A DNA stretch of 64,000 nucleotides from Clostridium sp. LS. Its GTDB lineage: Bacteria > Bacillota > Clostridia > Clostridiales > Clostridiaceae. The stretch covers positions 1 through 64,000 of the forward strand of contig NZ_AUUU01000067.1 in the NCBI RefSeq assembly GCF_002760435.1. The letters are read 5' to 3'. The translations under genes and the position numbers were made by a program. Under the pieces are notes generated by a model, which did not search any database, had not been told where the DNA came from, and saw only the letters and a list, made by a program, of their open reading frames with translations. This document shows positions 1 through 9,732 of this stretch, piece after piece (position 1 is the first letter of the stretch; the number at the start of each line of letters is the position of its first letter).

Positions 1-57
1 CAAATCTATGATTTGGTGTGAATCGCTTACTCAGCGAGCGTATGCGAGTCGAGCTTT

Positions 58-110
58 CCTTGATGGAAAATAGGCTTGGCAGATGGACTTGTTATTTTTT
101 GGAATGTGCC
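58..110 (+). repeat. Dispersed intergenic element, copy A (3' part)
   Basis: The segment ending in TTGTTATTTTTTGGAATGTGC resembles 50637-50691: both have a GATGG-containing hairpin region, then GA(C/T)TTGTTATTTTTT and AATGTGC. In the second copy the TTGTTATTT arm pairs with an upstream AAATAACAA, so the element looks like a terminator. Here the matching left arm is not visible in the window. Origin unknown. Confidence 0.4.
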
Positions 111-116
111 TAATTT

Positions 117-152
117 AAGAAACCTGTTATCTTTTATGCTAACAGGTTTCTT
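117..152. terminator. Stem-loop, probable terminator of the gene upstream of the window
   Basis: AAGAAACCTGTTA and TAACAGGTTTCTT form a perfect 13-bp stem around a 10-nt loop. No long T-tract follows on the plus strand, so it could be a symmetric terminator or a transcript-end hairpin. It separates the preceding unit from the PTS operon promoter. Confidence 0.55.
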
Positions 153-167
153 AATGTCTAAAATCTA

Positions 168-196
168 TTTCAATTAAATGAAAACGTATATATAAT
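168..196 (+). promoter_or_regulatory. Promoter of the alpha-glucoside PTS operon with an overlapping cre site
   Basis: A perfect TATAAT -10 lies at 191-196 with a weak TTTCAA -35 at 168-173 (17-nt spacer). Positions 179-192, TGAAAACGTATATA, match 12 of 14 positions of the CcpA cre consensus TGWAARCGYTWNCW and lie between -35 and -10. This placement predicts carbon catabolite repression; binding is inferred. Confidence 0.55.
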
Positions 197-238
197 GAGC
201 CTATGAAAGACACAATAATTTAATAAGAGGTGGAAATT

Positions 239-1828
239 ATGAAGGATAAAATTATGAATGCTATGCAAAGATTTTCTAAAGCTATGTTTATTCCAGTATT
301 AATACTTCCAATTGTAGGTATACTAATAGCCTTTGGAAATATCTTTACAAATGCCAAGTTAGTAGAATATGCACCGTTTCTAAAAAACGATATAATATTT
401 GGATTTGGTAAAATACTATCAGGTTCTTTGGTACCTATACTATCAAATCTTGGAATAATATTCTGTGTTGGGTTAGCAGTGGGACTTGCAAAAGAGAAAA
501 AGGCAGAATCAGGATTCACATCAGTTTTAGTTTATCTAATATTTAATAATGCTATGAATATTTTCCTTAGTTTATCAGGAAAATTAGTTCCAGCAGATCA
601 GTTAAGAGGATCTGGTCAGGCAGTTGTACTTGGTACTCAAGTTTTAGACATGGGAGTTTTTTTAGGAATAATTTTAGGAATAGTTGTAGCTTATGTTCAT
701 AACAAGTATTGCAAAAAAGAATTTAATGGAGCATTTCAAATATATGGTGGTTCAAGATTAGTATTTTTAATATTAATCCCAGTAGTAGTTATACTAGCAG
801 TTATTCTTTCTTATGTTTGGCCATCAGTACAATGGGGAATATCAAGTTTAGGATACTATATACAAAAGAGCGGTAACTTCGGAATATTCATATACGGAAT
901 GTTAGAAAGACTTCTAATTCCAACAGGCTTACATCACTTAGTATATACTCCATTCTTATATAGTCAGCTTGGGGGAATAGAAACTATAGGAGGTAAAACA
1001 ATTGAAGGAGCAAGAAATATTTACTTTGCACAAATTGCAGATCCTTCAGTTAAAGTTTTATCTAGTACAGTTATATGGGATGCTAGAGGATTATCAAAAA
1101 TGTTTGGTTTAGTAGGGGCTTGTTTAGCACTTTATCACACAGCTGATCCTGATAAGAAAAAGAAAGCTAGAGCTATACTTATACCTGCAGCAATTACATC
1201 AATAATAGCTGGTGTTACAGAGCCTATTGAATTTTCTTTCTTGTTTACAGCACCAATATTATTTGGAGTGCACGCAGTATTAAGCGGGCTTGGAATGGTA
1301 GCTCTAAACATACTAAACGTAAGAGCTATAGCACCTAATGGATTTATAGATTTCTTGCTTTATAACTTACCATTGGGTATAGAAAAAACAGGCTGGCCAA
1401 TGTTCATTTTAGTAGGTATAGTACAATTTGCAGTTTACTACGTAATATTTAGATTCCTAATAGTCAAGCTTAACTTAAAGACTACTGGAAGAGAAGACAA
1501 TACCGAGGAAGTTAAACTTTATACTAAGCAAGACTATAAGGAAAAAGTAGCAGGGGAACAAGGTACAGGAGATAAAGCTTCAGGAAATGAAGCACTTGTA
1601 ATAATAGAGGCCCTAGGAGGAAAAGAAAATATTAAAAAAGTAGATAATTGTTTCACAAGATTAAGATTAATTCTCGATGATACATCAAAGGTAAATGAAG
1701 CTATGTTAAAAGGAACAGGGGCTACTGGCGTAGTTAAAAAAGGAGAAAATGTTCAAGTAGTATACGGATTACATGTAACTAGAATTAGATCTATAGTAGA
1801 TGAAGCACTAGGAATCATAGGAGAATAA
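239..1828 (+). CDS. PTS alpha-glucoside/maltose transporter EIICB
   Basis: Membrane permease and phosphotransfer protein that imports and phosphorylates an alpha-glucoside. Residues 1-420 form the hydrophobic EIIC domain of the glucose superfamily, with the conserved GVTEPIEF motif near residue 325. The C-terminal 80 residues are an EIIB domain with the phosphocysteine in NCFTRLRL (Cys471). A GTG at 230 lies inside the Shine-Dalgarno AAGAGGTGG, so ATG 239 (5 nt from it) is chosen, giving 529 residues. It heads a three-gene operon with a GH4 6-phospho-alpha-glucosidase and a separate EIIA; this set matches MalP/GlvC-type maltose, isomaltose or sucrose-isomer systems. A cre site in the promoter suggests CcpA repression. 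The exact disaccharide cannot be read from the sequence. Confidence 0.93.
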   Translation: MKDKIMNAMQRFSKAMFIPVLILPIVGILIAFGNIFTNAKLVEYAPFLKNDIIFGFGKILSGSLVPILSNLGIIFCVGLAVGLAKEKKAESGFTSVLVYLIFNNAMNIFLSLSGKLVPADQLRGSGQAVVLGTQVLDMGVFLGIILGIVVAYVHNKYCKKEFNGAFQIYGGSRLVFLILIPVVVILAVILSYVWPSVQWGISSLGYYIQKSGNFGIFIYGMLERLLIPTGLHHLVYTPFLYSQLGGIETIGGKTIEGARNIYFAQIADPSVKVLSSTVIWDARGLSKMFGLVGACLALYHTADPDKKKKARAILIPAAITSIIAGVTEPIEFSFLFTAPILFGVHAVLSGLGMVALNILNVRAIAPNGFIDFLLYNLPLGIEKTGWPMFILVGIVQFAVYYVIFRFLIVKLNLKTTGREDNTEEVKLYTKQDYKEKVAGEQGTGDKASGNEALVIIEALGGKENIKKVDNCFTRLRLILDDTSKVNEAMLKGTGATGVVKKGENVQVVYGLHVTRIRSIVDEALGIIGE

Positions 1829-1867
1829 TACAACTCACAGAAATAGTTGAAGAATAATATAAATTAG

Positions 1868-3211
<1,344 letters not shown>

Positions 3212-3219
3212 AGGTATAC

Positions 3220-3705
3220 ATGTTTAAGAATTTATTTGATAAAAATAAGAATAAAGTATTTTATGCTTTTGCTGATGGTGTAAGTGTTGACCTAAGCGAG
3301 GTTAATGATGAAGTGTTCTCACAAAAAATAATGGGGGAAGGAATCGCTATTAAACCAAGTGAAGGGAAAATATATTCACCTTGTGATGGATCTATAGCAG
3401 CAGTTATGAAAGAAAGTGGACATGCTGTTGGTATCAGAACAAAAGATGGAGTAGGATTTCTTATACATGTTGGAATTGATACAGTAGCTTTAAATGGAGA
3501 AGGTTTTGAAGTGCACTGTGAAGAAGGAAAAGCAGTAAAAAAAGGTGATCTTCTTTTAAGCTTTGACAGGAACTTTATTAAAGAAAAAGGATTAGATGAT
3601 ATTACTATGCTGGTAATCTCTGAGCCTAACAATCATAAGATTGTGAAATTCAATACTGGTATGAGTGTGAAGGCTAAGGAAGAGATTTTGTTGGAATATA
3701 ATTAG
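3220..3705 (+). CDS. PTS glucose-family EIIA protein
   Basis: Soluble phosphocarrier that passes phosphate from HPr to the EIIB domain of the operon permease. It has the complete Crr fold signature: GKIYSPCDG, SGHAVGIRT with His68, and LIHVGIDTVALNGEGF with the phospho-accepting His83. Length 161 matches single-domain EIIA(Glc). The Shine-Dalgarno AGAGGT overlaps the stop region of the GH4 gene, so translation is probably coupled. As last gene before a terminator it completes the permease, which has no fused EIIA. In Firmicutes such proteins are operon-specific partners and usually lack the E. coli inducer-exclusion role. Confidence 0.93.
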   Translation: MFKNLFDKNKNKVFYAFADGVSVDLSEVNDEVFSQKIMGEGIAIKPSEGKIYSPCDGSIAAVMKESGHAVGIRTKDGVGFLIHVGIDTVALNGEGFEVHCEEGKAVKKGDLLLSFDRNFIKEKGLDDITMLVISEPNNHKIVKFNTGMSVKAKEEILLEYN

Positions 3706-3810
3706 CATAAAAATCACATTAAAAATAAATTGAATGCCTCACTACCCCAAAATTAAGCATTCTTATATAGCGCTACAATTCAATCTAATAGCTTTAGAAA
3801 CTATATAGGA

Positions 3811-3842
3811 GAAGCTTAGTGTTACAGCACTAGGCTTTTTTT
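3811..3842 (+). terminator. Rho-independent terminator of the PTS operon
   Basis: AAGCTTAGTG and CACTAGGCTT form a stem with a 6-nt loop and one G-T pair, followed by TTTTTTT. It lies about 105 nt after the EIIA stop. The rest of 3843-4016 is AT-rich with nothing further that I recognise. Confidence 0.8.
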
Positions 3843-4016
3843 AATTATTTTACAAAAAATATATCAAGAAAATTACTTTCTACTAAAATAAAACCCGGTA
3901 ATATATTTTCAAGAATTTATTAAAAAATTTATAAATACATTGTTATTTTATAAAGTAAACCATATATCCTAATTGTAAAGAATATAGAAATAAAAATTTT
4001 AAGGGGAATGATTAAT

Positions 4017-4085
4017 ATGAGAGAAAGAAGATATGCACCTTTAAAAAGAGCAGCTATGCTGCATGTGAGAACATTTGTGGATTAA
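4017..4085 (+). CDS. 22-residue peptide resembling the next gene's N-terminus
   Basis: Short frame MRERRYAPLKRAAML... with AAGGGG 10 nt upstream of its ATG. Its first 19 nt, TGAGAGAAAGAAGATATG and one flanking base, repeat the start of the next gene at 4123 (RERRYVRLRVDM), about 106 nt downstream. It may be a leader peptide, or a relic of a 5' duplication of the replisome-organiser gene. Translation is plausible but unproven. Confidence 0.4.
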   Translation: MRERRYAPLKRAAMLHVRTFVD

Positions 4086-4122
4086 CTTGCTAGTATATAA
4101 ATTATGAAAGGAAATGATAAAA

Positions 4123-4866
4123 GTGAGAGAAAGAAGATATGTTAGATTAAGAGTTGATATGTTTGAAGATACAAAATTTAAAATAATAGATAGAATGCCT
4201 GAAAGGGATGTTATTCACTATATTTGGGCTAGGATTGTAACTTTAGCTGGTAAGATTAATTTAGAAGGTAATTTATATATGTCAAAAAACATCCCATATA
4301 CAGTAGATACTTTGGCTATAGAATTTAATAGAGATGTAAATCAAGTGAAATTAGCATTGGATACATTTATAAAATTAGAAATGGTGGAAGTTACTGAAGA
4401 GAATATTTATAAAGTAAAGAATTTTGCAAAGCATCAAAATATTAAAGTTAAAGCAAAGGACAAAGAAGAAGAGATAAAGAAAGAAGAGAGTCATTTAAAA
4501 AGTGAAGAATCTAATAAAGTTAATATGAATATTGATAATCAAAAATTAGAAAATAAAGAAAAAGAGATTGATAATAATTCAAGCGAGAAACAAGATGAGA
4601 AGGGAGAAAAAAATAACATTAATGATGGAAAGGTAGATTTAGAATTTGTCAACACAGATGTTAATCAGGATAATAACAGCCTGCAAAGTACTCCTATACT
4701 TTTAGAAATGAAAAAGAGTAAGAAATTAAATAAGCGGGGAAGAAAAGATATGGATATTAAAATTACCGATGAGGAAGTTAATGATGATAGTATAATTAGT
4801 ATGTACGAAGGAGATGCAAGGCCCTTAGGAGAAGGTGAAAGTGTAGTCAGTGAGTGGGCTTTTTAA
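4123..4866 (+). CDS. Phage replisome organiser N-terminal domain protein
   Basis: Residues 1-110 (RERRYVRLRVDMFEDTKFK..., a winged-helix-like segment ending NFAKHQNI) match the phage replisome organiser N-terminal domain (Phage_rep_org_N/DnaD-like), which brings helicase loaders to replication origins. Residues 115-200 are a highly charged Lys/Glu/Asn-rich linker; the tail is acidic. The DnaD C-terminal helicase-loading domain is absent. An ATG at 4114 is too close to the ribosome site GAAAGGA; GTG 4123 (10-nt spacing) is preferred and is where homology with the upstream peptide begins. No other phage gene is nearby, so this is a domesticated or stand-alone chromosomal copy. DNA-binding role is inferred. 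Confidence 0.75.
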   Translation: MRERRYVRLRVDMFEDTKFKIIDRMPERDVIHYIWARIVTLAGKINLEGNLYMSKNIPYTVDTLAIEFNRDVNQVKLALDTFIKLEMVEVTEENIYKVKNFAKHQNIKVKAKDKEEEIKKEESHLKSEESNKVNMNIDNQKLENKEKEIDNNSSEKQDEKGEKNNINDGKVDLEFVNTDVNQDNNSLQSTPILLEMKKSKKLNKRGRKDMDIKITDEEVNDDSIISMYEGDARPLGEGESVVSEWAF

Positions 4867-4900
4867 GTAATTTGTGCAGTTAAACGGTTGGAAGTTTCTA

Positions 4901-4909
4901 TGTTATAAT
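4901..4909 (+). promoter_or_regulatory. Extended -10 promoter for the SNF2 helicase gene
   Basis: TGTTATAAT is a perfect TGnTATAAT extended -10 in the 160-nt untranslated stretch before the helicase start. No good -35 is visible, as is common for extended -10 promoters. Confidence 0.4.
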
Positions 4910-5029
4910 ATTATCTATGGAAAACGTGATTATTTTTATAAATGGGCGAGAAGATCTAAGCGATCACAAAAAAGTAGATTAAAAGAGTATATAAAACCAC
5001 ATAGTCTTACGGCTGAAAGGAGTGATTCT

Positions 5030-7972
5030 TTGAAACTGAATGAATTGAAAGCAATAGTATTTAAGTCTGCCACGAGTGTTATGAAAAAAGAAGGGGAAGA
5101 GGCTTTTAATAATGGCTTAGTCACCTATTTTAAAGGCAAGAAGATAGAGAATATATATCACATTTATGGTAGAGTGAAAGATAAAAGTAAATTCAAAGAG
5201 TTTAACACTCACATTAAAATTAATCTACAGAAGAAAAAGTTAGATGGAGCAAAATGTTCTTGTGATGAGTTCAAGGAATTTGCTTCAAACGGATATAACT
5301 TCATGTGTAGCCACATAACTGCAACTAGCTATAAATTTTTTAGTTTACTATCAAAAGGGAATAGTGAGACAAGAGAGGATTCAGAAAATAACATTGTAGA
5401 AAAGTATAAAATATGGGGGAATAGTGAAACCACTCGGCTTATTAGAAAAACAGAAAAAGAATCTGAATATTATGAAGTGCTGACAGCATCAAGAAGCGAA
5501 AAACTTATACTTAAGCCTAATGACTTAAGAGGATTTTTAGAAGTAATAGATAATAGAAAAATCAAATTTAAGTTTGAGCATATAGAATTTACGGTACCGA
5601 TTTTTCATAGGGATATGCCTATAACCTTTAACTTAAAAGAAGATAATGAGAAAATGGTTTTATCAACCCATAAGCAGCTTCCTGTACCACTAAATTCAAA
5701 TAATGATGTTTATTACTTTAAAAATGAACTTTATCTGCCTTCAAAAAAGCAGAGTGATAATTATGTAACTTTACATGAAAAACTTAAAGCTCATGGAGAA
5801 ATTGTTTATAGGAAGGATATACACAACTATGTTAAACTCATTTTAATTCTAAGCAATATTACAGAAAATATTAATATTGGAGAGAGCTTAAGGAGTTTAG
5901 TATCACATTCTTTAAAACCTGAATTATTGGTATTTGAGGAGGATGGAAAAGTTTATTGTGATGTAATAGTAAATTATGGTGGCAGAAAAGTTAATATATT
6001 AAATAAGAATAGTAGAGAAGATAATTTTATAAGAGATCGTAGGAAAGAAGAGAAACTTCTCTTAGAAATGGAAAAAAGAAACTTTATAAAGCTGAAAAAT
6101 AGATTTATGTTTACAGGTGAAGATGAGGAACTATTTAATCTGTTAAAAGGAATAGAAGATAGCATTCAAGCACTGGGAAAGATTACTTTAGGCAAAGGGC
6201 TTAATAATAAAAAAATATACACATTAGAACATATAAAAGCGGATTTATTTGAGGCAGATGGAGAATATAATTTTTCTTATAAAATAGGAAATTTAGAAGT
6301 AAATGAGCTAAATAGTGCATTTGAGGCTTATAGAAATAAGAGTAAGTTTTACAAAACAAGGAACAATGACTTTTTAGATTTTGAAGACGACAATGTAAGA
6401 GGGTTTTTCAATATTTTTGAAGTTTTAAATATTAGCGAGAACCTAGTAGATGGAATGGTTAAAGTAGAAAAAGCCAAAGCATTATATTTATATGAAAATA
6501 TAACTAATAAGAGATTGGGGATTATTAAAAGTTCTGAAGAGTTAAAGGAAATGGAAAATAAGTTATCCAACATAAATAATAGAAAAATAGCTTTACCAGA
6601 TACGTTTGTTGGGGAACTTAGAGACTATCAGATGAAGGGCTTTAAATGGTTTAAAACCATAAGTGAATTAGGCTTTGGTGGTATACTTGCTGATGAAATG
6701 GGTTTAGGGAAGACAATACAAACTATTGCATTTTTGCTTTCAGAAAAAAGTAAAAGAACCCTCATCGTTTGTCCTACTTCCTTAATTTATAATTGGAAAG
6801 ATGAATTTCAGAAGTTTGCTCCAAGCTTAGAGGTGCTAATTGTACATGGAGCACAAAGAATTGAAACAATAAATAATACTCGTGATTATGATGTAATCTT
6901 AACTACCTACGGAACTTTGAGATTAGATATAAATTACTATGAAGATATTATCTTTGATTACTGTATCATTGATGAAGGACAAAACATAAAGAATGCTTCA
7001 GCTCAGAACACAAAAGTTATAAAAGAAATCAAAGCTAAAACAAGGTTTGCTTTAACTGGGACACCTATTGAAAATAATTTAACAGAGCTTTGGTCTATCT
7101 TTGATTTTATTATGCCAGGCTACTTGTACTCCAAAGAAGTATTTATAGAGAAATTCATTTCAAAAGGAAAAGATAATTTAGAAAACCTTAAACTTTTAAT
7201 AAAGCCATTTATTCTAAGGCGGACTAAAAAAGAGGTAATGAAGGAACTTCCAGATAAAGTAGAAAAGAAGCTTTTAGTTGAAATGACAGCTTCCCAAAAG
7301 GCTCTATACAGTAATTATATTAAAAGAGTAAAGAATGTAATGAAGAATAATAATGAAGGGAAAATTGAGATCCTTTCATATTTAACTAAGCTTAGACAAA
7401 TATGTTTAGATCCTTCGCTTATAGTTGAAGATTATAATGGTGGAAGTGGGAAACTAGAAGTGGCAGTCGATATAATTAAAGAACATATTTATTCTGGCAA
7501 TAAAGTTCTCTTATTTTCACAGTTTACTTCAGCTTTAGATAAAATTGGAGAACGCTTAAATAAAGAAGAAATTGACTTCTTTCACTTACAAGGAAGTACG
7601 AGACCAAAAGATAGAATTAAACTTGTGAAAGATTTTAACAGCAGTGAATCCGCAAAGGTATTTTTAATTTCACTAAAAGCTGGGGGCACGGGCCTTAATT
7701 TAACTTCAGCCAATCTAGTTATTCACTTTGATCCATGGTGGAATCCAGCAGTTGAAGATCAGGCAACGGATAGAGCCCATAGAATTGGTCAAGAGAATAT
7801 AGTGGAGGTAATTAGGTTAGTTGCTAAAGGAACTATAGAAGAAAAGATTATATTGCTGCAGGAAGATAAGAAAGATCTTATTAATGATATTCTAACTGGA
7901 GAACTTCAAAATAGCAGTTTGCTTAGCAGTTTGTCAAAGGAAGATTTGATTCAGTTGTTTGATAGGGAGTGA
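5030..7972 (+). CDS. SWIM zinc-finger SNF2-family helicase/ATPase
   Basis: Large DNA-dependent ATPase of the Swi2/Snf2 (RapA/HepA-like) superfamily 2. From TTG 5030, preceded by AAAGGAG at 8 nt, it has 980 residues; upstream in-frame codons back to 4874 lack a ribosome site and overlap the promoter. An N-terminal SWIM zinc finger has Cys76, Cys78, Cys93 and His95. The ATPase core starts near residue 525: motif I ADEMGLGKT (Lys561), motif II DEGQ in place of DEAH or DEGH, motif III LTGTPIEN, and motif VI DRAHRIGQ, with the C-terminal helicase lobe complete. Such proteins remodel nucleoprotein or RNA polymerase complexes; the clostridial SWIM group is uncharacterised as far as I know. All catalytic motifs are intact. 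Confidence 0.92.
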   Translation: MKLNELKAIVFKSATSVMKKEGEEAFNNGLVTYFKGKKIENIYHIYGRVKDKSKFKEFNTHIKINLQKKKLDGAKCSCDEFKEFASNGYNFMCSHITATSYKFFSLLSKGNSETREDSENNIVEKYKIWGNSETTRLIRKTEKESEYYEVLTASRSEKLILKPNDLRGFLEVIDNRKIKFKFEHIEFTVPIFHRDMPITFNLKEDNEKMVLSTHKQLPVPLNSNNDVYYFKNELYLPSKKQSDNYVTLHEKLKAHGEIVYRKDIHNYVKLILILSNITENINIGESLRSLVSHSLKPELLVFEEDGKVYCDVIVNYGGRKVNILNKNSREDNFIRDRRKEEKLLLEMEKRNFIKLKNRFMFTGEDEELFNLLKGIEDSIQALGKITLGKGLNNKKIYTLEHIKADLFEADGEYNFSYKIGNLEVNELNSAFEAYRNKSKFYKTRNNDFLDFEDDNVRGFFNIFEVLNISENLVDGMVKVEKAKALYLYENITNKRLGIIKSSEELKEMENKLSNINNRKIALPDTFVGELRDYQMKGFKWFKTISELGFGGILADEMGLGKTIQTIAFLLSEKSKRTLIVCPTSLIYNWKDEFQKFAPSLEVLIVHGAQRIETINNTRDYDVILTTYGTLRLDINYYEDIIFDYCIIDEGQNIKNASAQNTKVIKEIKAKTRFALTGTPIENNLTELWSIFDFIMPGYLYSKEVFIEKFISKGKDNLENLKLLIKPFILRRTKKEVMKELPDKVEKKLLVEMTASQKALYSNYIKRVKNVMKNNNEGKIEILSYLTKLRQICLDPSLIVEDYNGGSGKLEVAVDIIKEHIYSGNKVLLFSQFTSALDKIGERLNKEEIDFFHLQGSTRPKDRIKLVKDFNSSESAKVFLISLKAGGTGLNLTSANLVIHFDPWWNPAVEDQATDRAHRIGQENIVEVIRLVAKGTIEEKIILLQEDKKDLINDILTGELQNSSLLSSLSKEDLIQLFDRE

Positions 7973-8040
7973 AATTTGATTTATTAAAGTAACATAAATA
8001 TTGGTGTATGGAGGTTATATGCGCCTCTCCTCCACCATGA

Positions 8041-8082
8041 AACCCACGAAAATCTAAAATTTGGATTTTCGTGGGTTGTTTT
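8041..8082. terminator. Strong stem-loop terminator, member of a repeated hairpin family
   Basis: AACCCACGAAAATC (8041-8054) and GATTTTCGTGGGTT (8064-8077) form a perfect 14-bp stem followed by GTTTTA. A second inverted pair, GGAGG with CCTCCACC, lies just upstream at about 8001-8036. The right arm recurs at 12810-12823, and a similar hairpin lies at 53908-53939. Confidence 0.75.
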
Positions 8083-8246
8083 ATGTATATTATATCATCT
8101 TGATATTTTTAAATATTATAAAAGAAAAAAGTATTCTAAGACTTGGCATTATTCTTTATTTTGGAGAAACTATAAAATGAGATATACTAATGTTCTAGTT
8201 GTATAAAACTTAAGTAACTATGTATAATTTAATTTTTGTTACTAAT

Positions 8247-8570
8247 TTATAATTGTTTCTTTATCCATTCATCAAGACCCTTCAATAAAGGAAGTAATTC
8301 CTTACCTTTTTCTGACAATGAATATTCCACCCGAGGAGGCATTTCTAAGTATTGTACACGATCTATTATTTGATAATGCTCTAATTCATTCAAACAGTTA
8401 CTCAGAGACATATTAGTAATTCCATCTAATTTTCTTTTTAATTCATTAAAACGTACTACATCGTTCATGCTTAATATGCATAGTATAGGTAACTTCCACT
8501 TACCACCAAGTACTTGCAACAAATATTGTACAGGGGTGGTTATAGGATTATCAATTTTTCTATTTTTCAT
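8247..8570 (-). CDS. HxlR-family winged-helix regulator
   Basis: 107-residue DNA-binding protein with the complete HxlR signature: PVQYLLQVLGGKWKLPIL, then RFNELKR, ITNMSLSNCLNELE (recognition helix) and MPPRVEYSLSEKGKEL, the beta-wing. No cysteine sits in the usual redox-sensor position near the N-terminus. It is divergent from an Fe-S flavoprotein gene, the common arrangement in which HxlR proteins control a neighbouring oxidoreductase in response to quinones, aldehydes or oxidants. The target and signal are inferred from position. Confidence 0.92.
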   Translation of the reverse strand: MKNRKIDNPITTPVQYLLQVLGGKWKLPILCILSMNDVVRFNELKRKLDGITNMSLSNCLNELEHYQIIDRVQYLEMPPRVEYSLSEKGKELLPLLKGLDEWIKKQL

Positions 8571-8676
8571 AAATAAGCTCCTTTAGTCAAGTTTAATATA
8601 CTTAGTCAAAATAAATTGCGTACTAGTATATTTTTGATTTAGTAATATAATTATATCATAAAGTAAAAAATAATAT

Positions 8677-8729
8677 TACTACATAAGTAACAATAAAAAA
8701 TCTTATTAAAACCATAAAAGTATGTAGTA
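8677..8729. promoter_or_regulatory. Inverted 9-bp repeat between hxlR and the flavoprotein gene
   Basis: TACTACATA at 8677-8685 is inverted exactly as TATGTAGTA at 8721-8729 within the divergent intergenic region. HxlR/MarR-type dimers bind such dyads, though the 35-nt separation is long, so this may be two half-sites or a chance match in AT-rich DNA. Confidence 0.3.
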
Positions 8730-8770
8730 TTATTTATTTAATAACTGCAATTAATAAAGGAGTGAAAATA

Positions 8771-9418
8771 ATGAAAATTATTGCTATTAACGGTAGCCCA
8801 CGAAAAACTTGGAATACTGCAACCTTATTAAACAAAGCTCTTGAAGGGGCAGCTTCACAAGGAGCAGATACTGAACTTATTCATCTTAATGATTTAAAAT
8901 ACAGGGGTTGCATTAGTTGCTTTGCTTGTAAAAGAAAAGATGGACAACATGGAAAATGTGCAATGAAGGATGACTTAACAGATATTCTTGAAAAATTAGA
9001 AACAGCAGATGCTATTATATTTGGTTCACCTATTTATTACATGAGTATTACAGCTGGAATGAATGCACTTTTAGAACGTTTTTTATATTCACATAGCATA
9101 TATAGTTCAAAAGTACCAACAGTTTATCCTAGAAAAATCAGAGCTGGATTTATTTATACTATGAATGCAACAGAAAAGCAAATTGAACAATTTGGACTTA
9201 AGCAAAGCTTAAGTTTACGTGAAAATATGATTGCAAAAACCATAGGAAGACCACTTGAATCATTATATAGTTGTGATACTTATCAATTTTCTGATTATGA
9301 TAAATATGAGTCATCTTTGTTTTCTAAAGAAGCTAAGGCAAAACAAAAATCTGAGCAATTTCCAATTGATTGTCAAAAGGCTTTTAAAATGGGTATAACG
9401 CTGGCTACAAATGCCTAA
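8771..9418 (+). CDS. Flavodoxin-fold NAD(P)H oxidoreductase with Fe-S type cysteine motif
   Basis: 215-residue soluble flavoprotein. The N-terminal INGSPRK loop binds FMN phosphate, and SPIYYMSITAGM is the isoalloxazine loop of the NADPH-dependent FMN reductase family. Four cysteines, C47-x2-C50-x2-C53-x9-C63, match the compact motif of iron-sulfur flavoproteins (Isf), so a 4Fe-4S cluster is likely. A GTG at 8762 lies inside the Shine-Dalgarno AAAGGAGTG; ATG 8771 is the start. Divergent HxlR gene is its probable regulator. Likely role is electron transfer to quinones, O2 or xenobiotics; the substrate is unknown. Confidence 0.88.
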   Translation: MKIIAINGSPRKTWNTATLLNKALEGAASQGADTELIHLNDLKYRGCISCFACKRKDGQHGKCAMKDDLTDILEKLETADAIIFGSPIYYMSITAGMNALLERFLYSHSIYSSKVPTVYPRKIRAGFIYTMNATEKQIEQFGLKQSLSLRENMIAKTIGRPLESLYSCDTYQFSDYDKYESSLFSKEAKAKQKSEQFPIDCQKAFKMGITLATNA

Positions 9419-9474
9419 TAAAGATGTAAAAAAATTATTATAATTTAGATTAAAGTAATAATAATTTAACTTAT

Positions 9475-9564
9475 ATGCAGGATTTAGTTGCATTAATATT
9501 TACACCTATAATGAATGGAAAATTAACTAAACTTGATAGAATAATAAAATCAATAAGTAATTAG
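9475..9564 (+). other. 29-codon frame without ribosome site, possible remnant
   Basis: MQDLVALIFTPIMNGKL... could be the C-terminal tail of a lost gene. No Shine-Dalgarno precedes it and I do not recognise the family. A hairpin follows at 9581-9604 (ATCTTAAA against TTTAAGAT). Confidence 0.2.
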
Positions 9565-9636
9565 ATAAATCTTAAAAGATATCTTAAAAGGTATCCTTTA
9601 AGATAAAAAGGTGTTATCACTTTTTACTGATACGGG

Positions 9637-9707
9637 GAGTCGTATGCCTTAATTGGCACGTACAGATCTGTGAGGGGAAAAGTCCGTGAGGGCTTTTTCT
9701 ACTCGAC
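9637..9707 (+). mobile_element. Orphan group II intron 3' end (domains V and VI), degenerate
   Basis: 9637-9668 can be drawn as a group II domain V: GAGTCGTATGCC, loop, then GGCA, the two-nt CG bulge, and TACAGATC. Relative to the canonical GAGCCGTAT/TACGGTTC stem it has two mismatches, and the GNRA cap is lost (TTAATT). 9674-9699 then forms a domain VI stem, AAAAGTCC-GTGA-GGGCTTTT, and 9700-9707 TACTCGAC resembles a bacterial intron 3' end. No reverse transcriptase frame or 5' domains are present. I infer a dead relic left after deletion of the rest of the intron. Confidence 0.6.
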
Positions 9708-9732
9708 TACCACAAGTAACGGAGGTTTTTAT

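Noticed and set aside
4123-4866. Prophage signalled by a replisome-organiser gene
   Set aside because: No integrase, capsid, terminase or lysis genes nearby; a single domesticated gene is the simpler reading.
4874-5029. Longer GTG start for the SNF2 helicase
   Set aside because: No ribosome site, overlap with the extended -10 promoter and no family-like sequence; TTG 5030 has AAAGGAG at the right distance.
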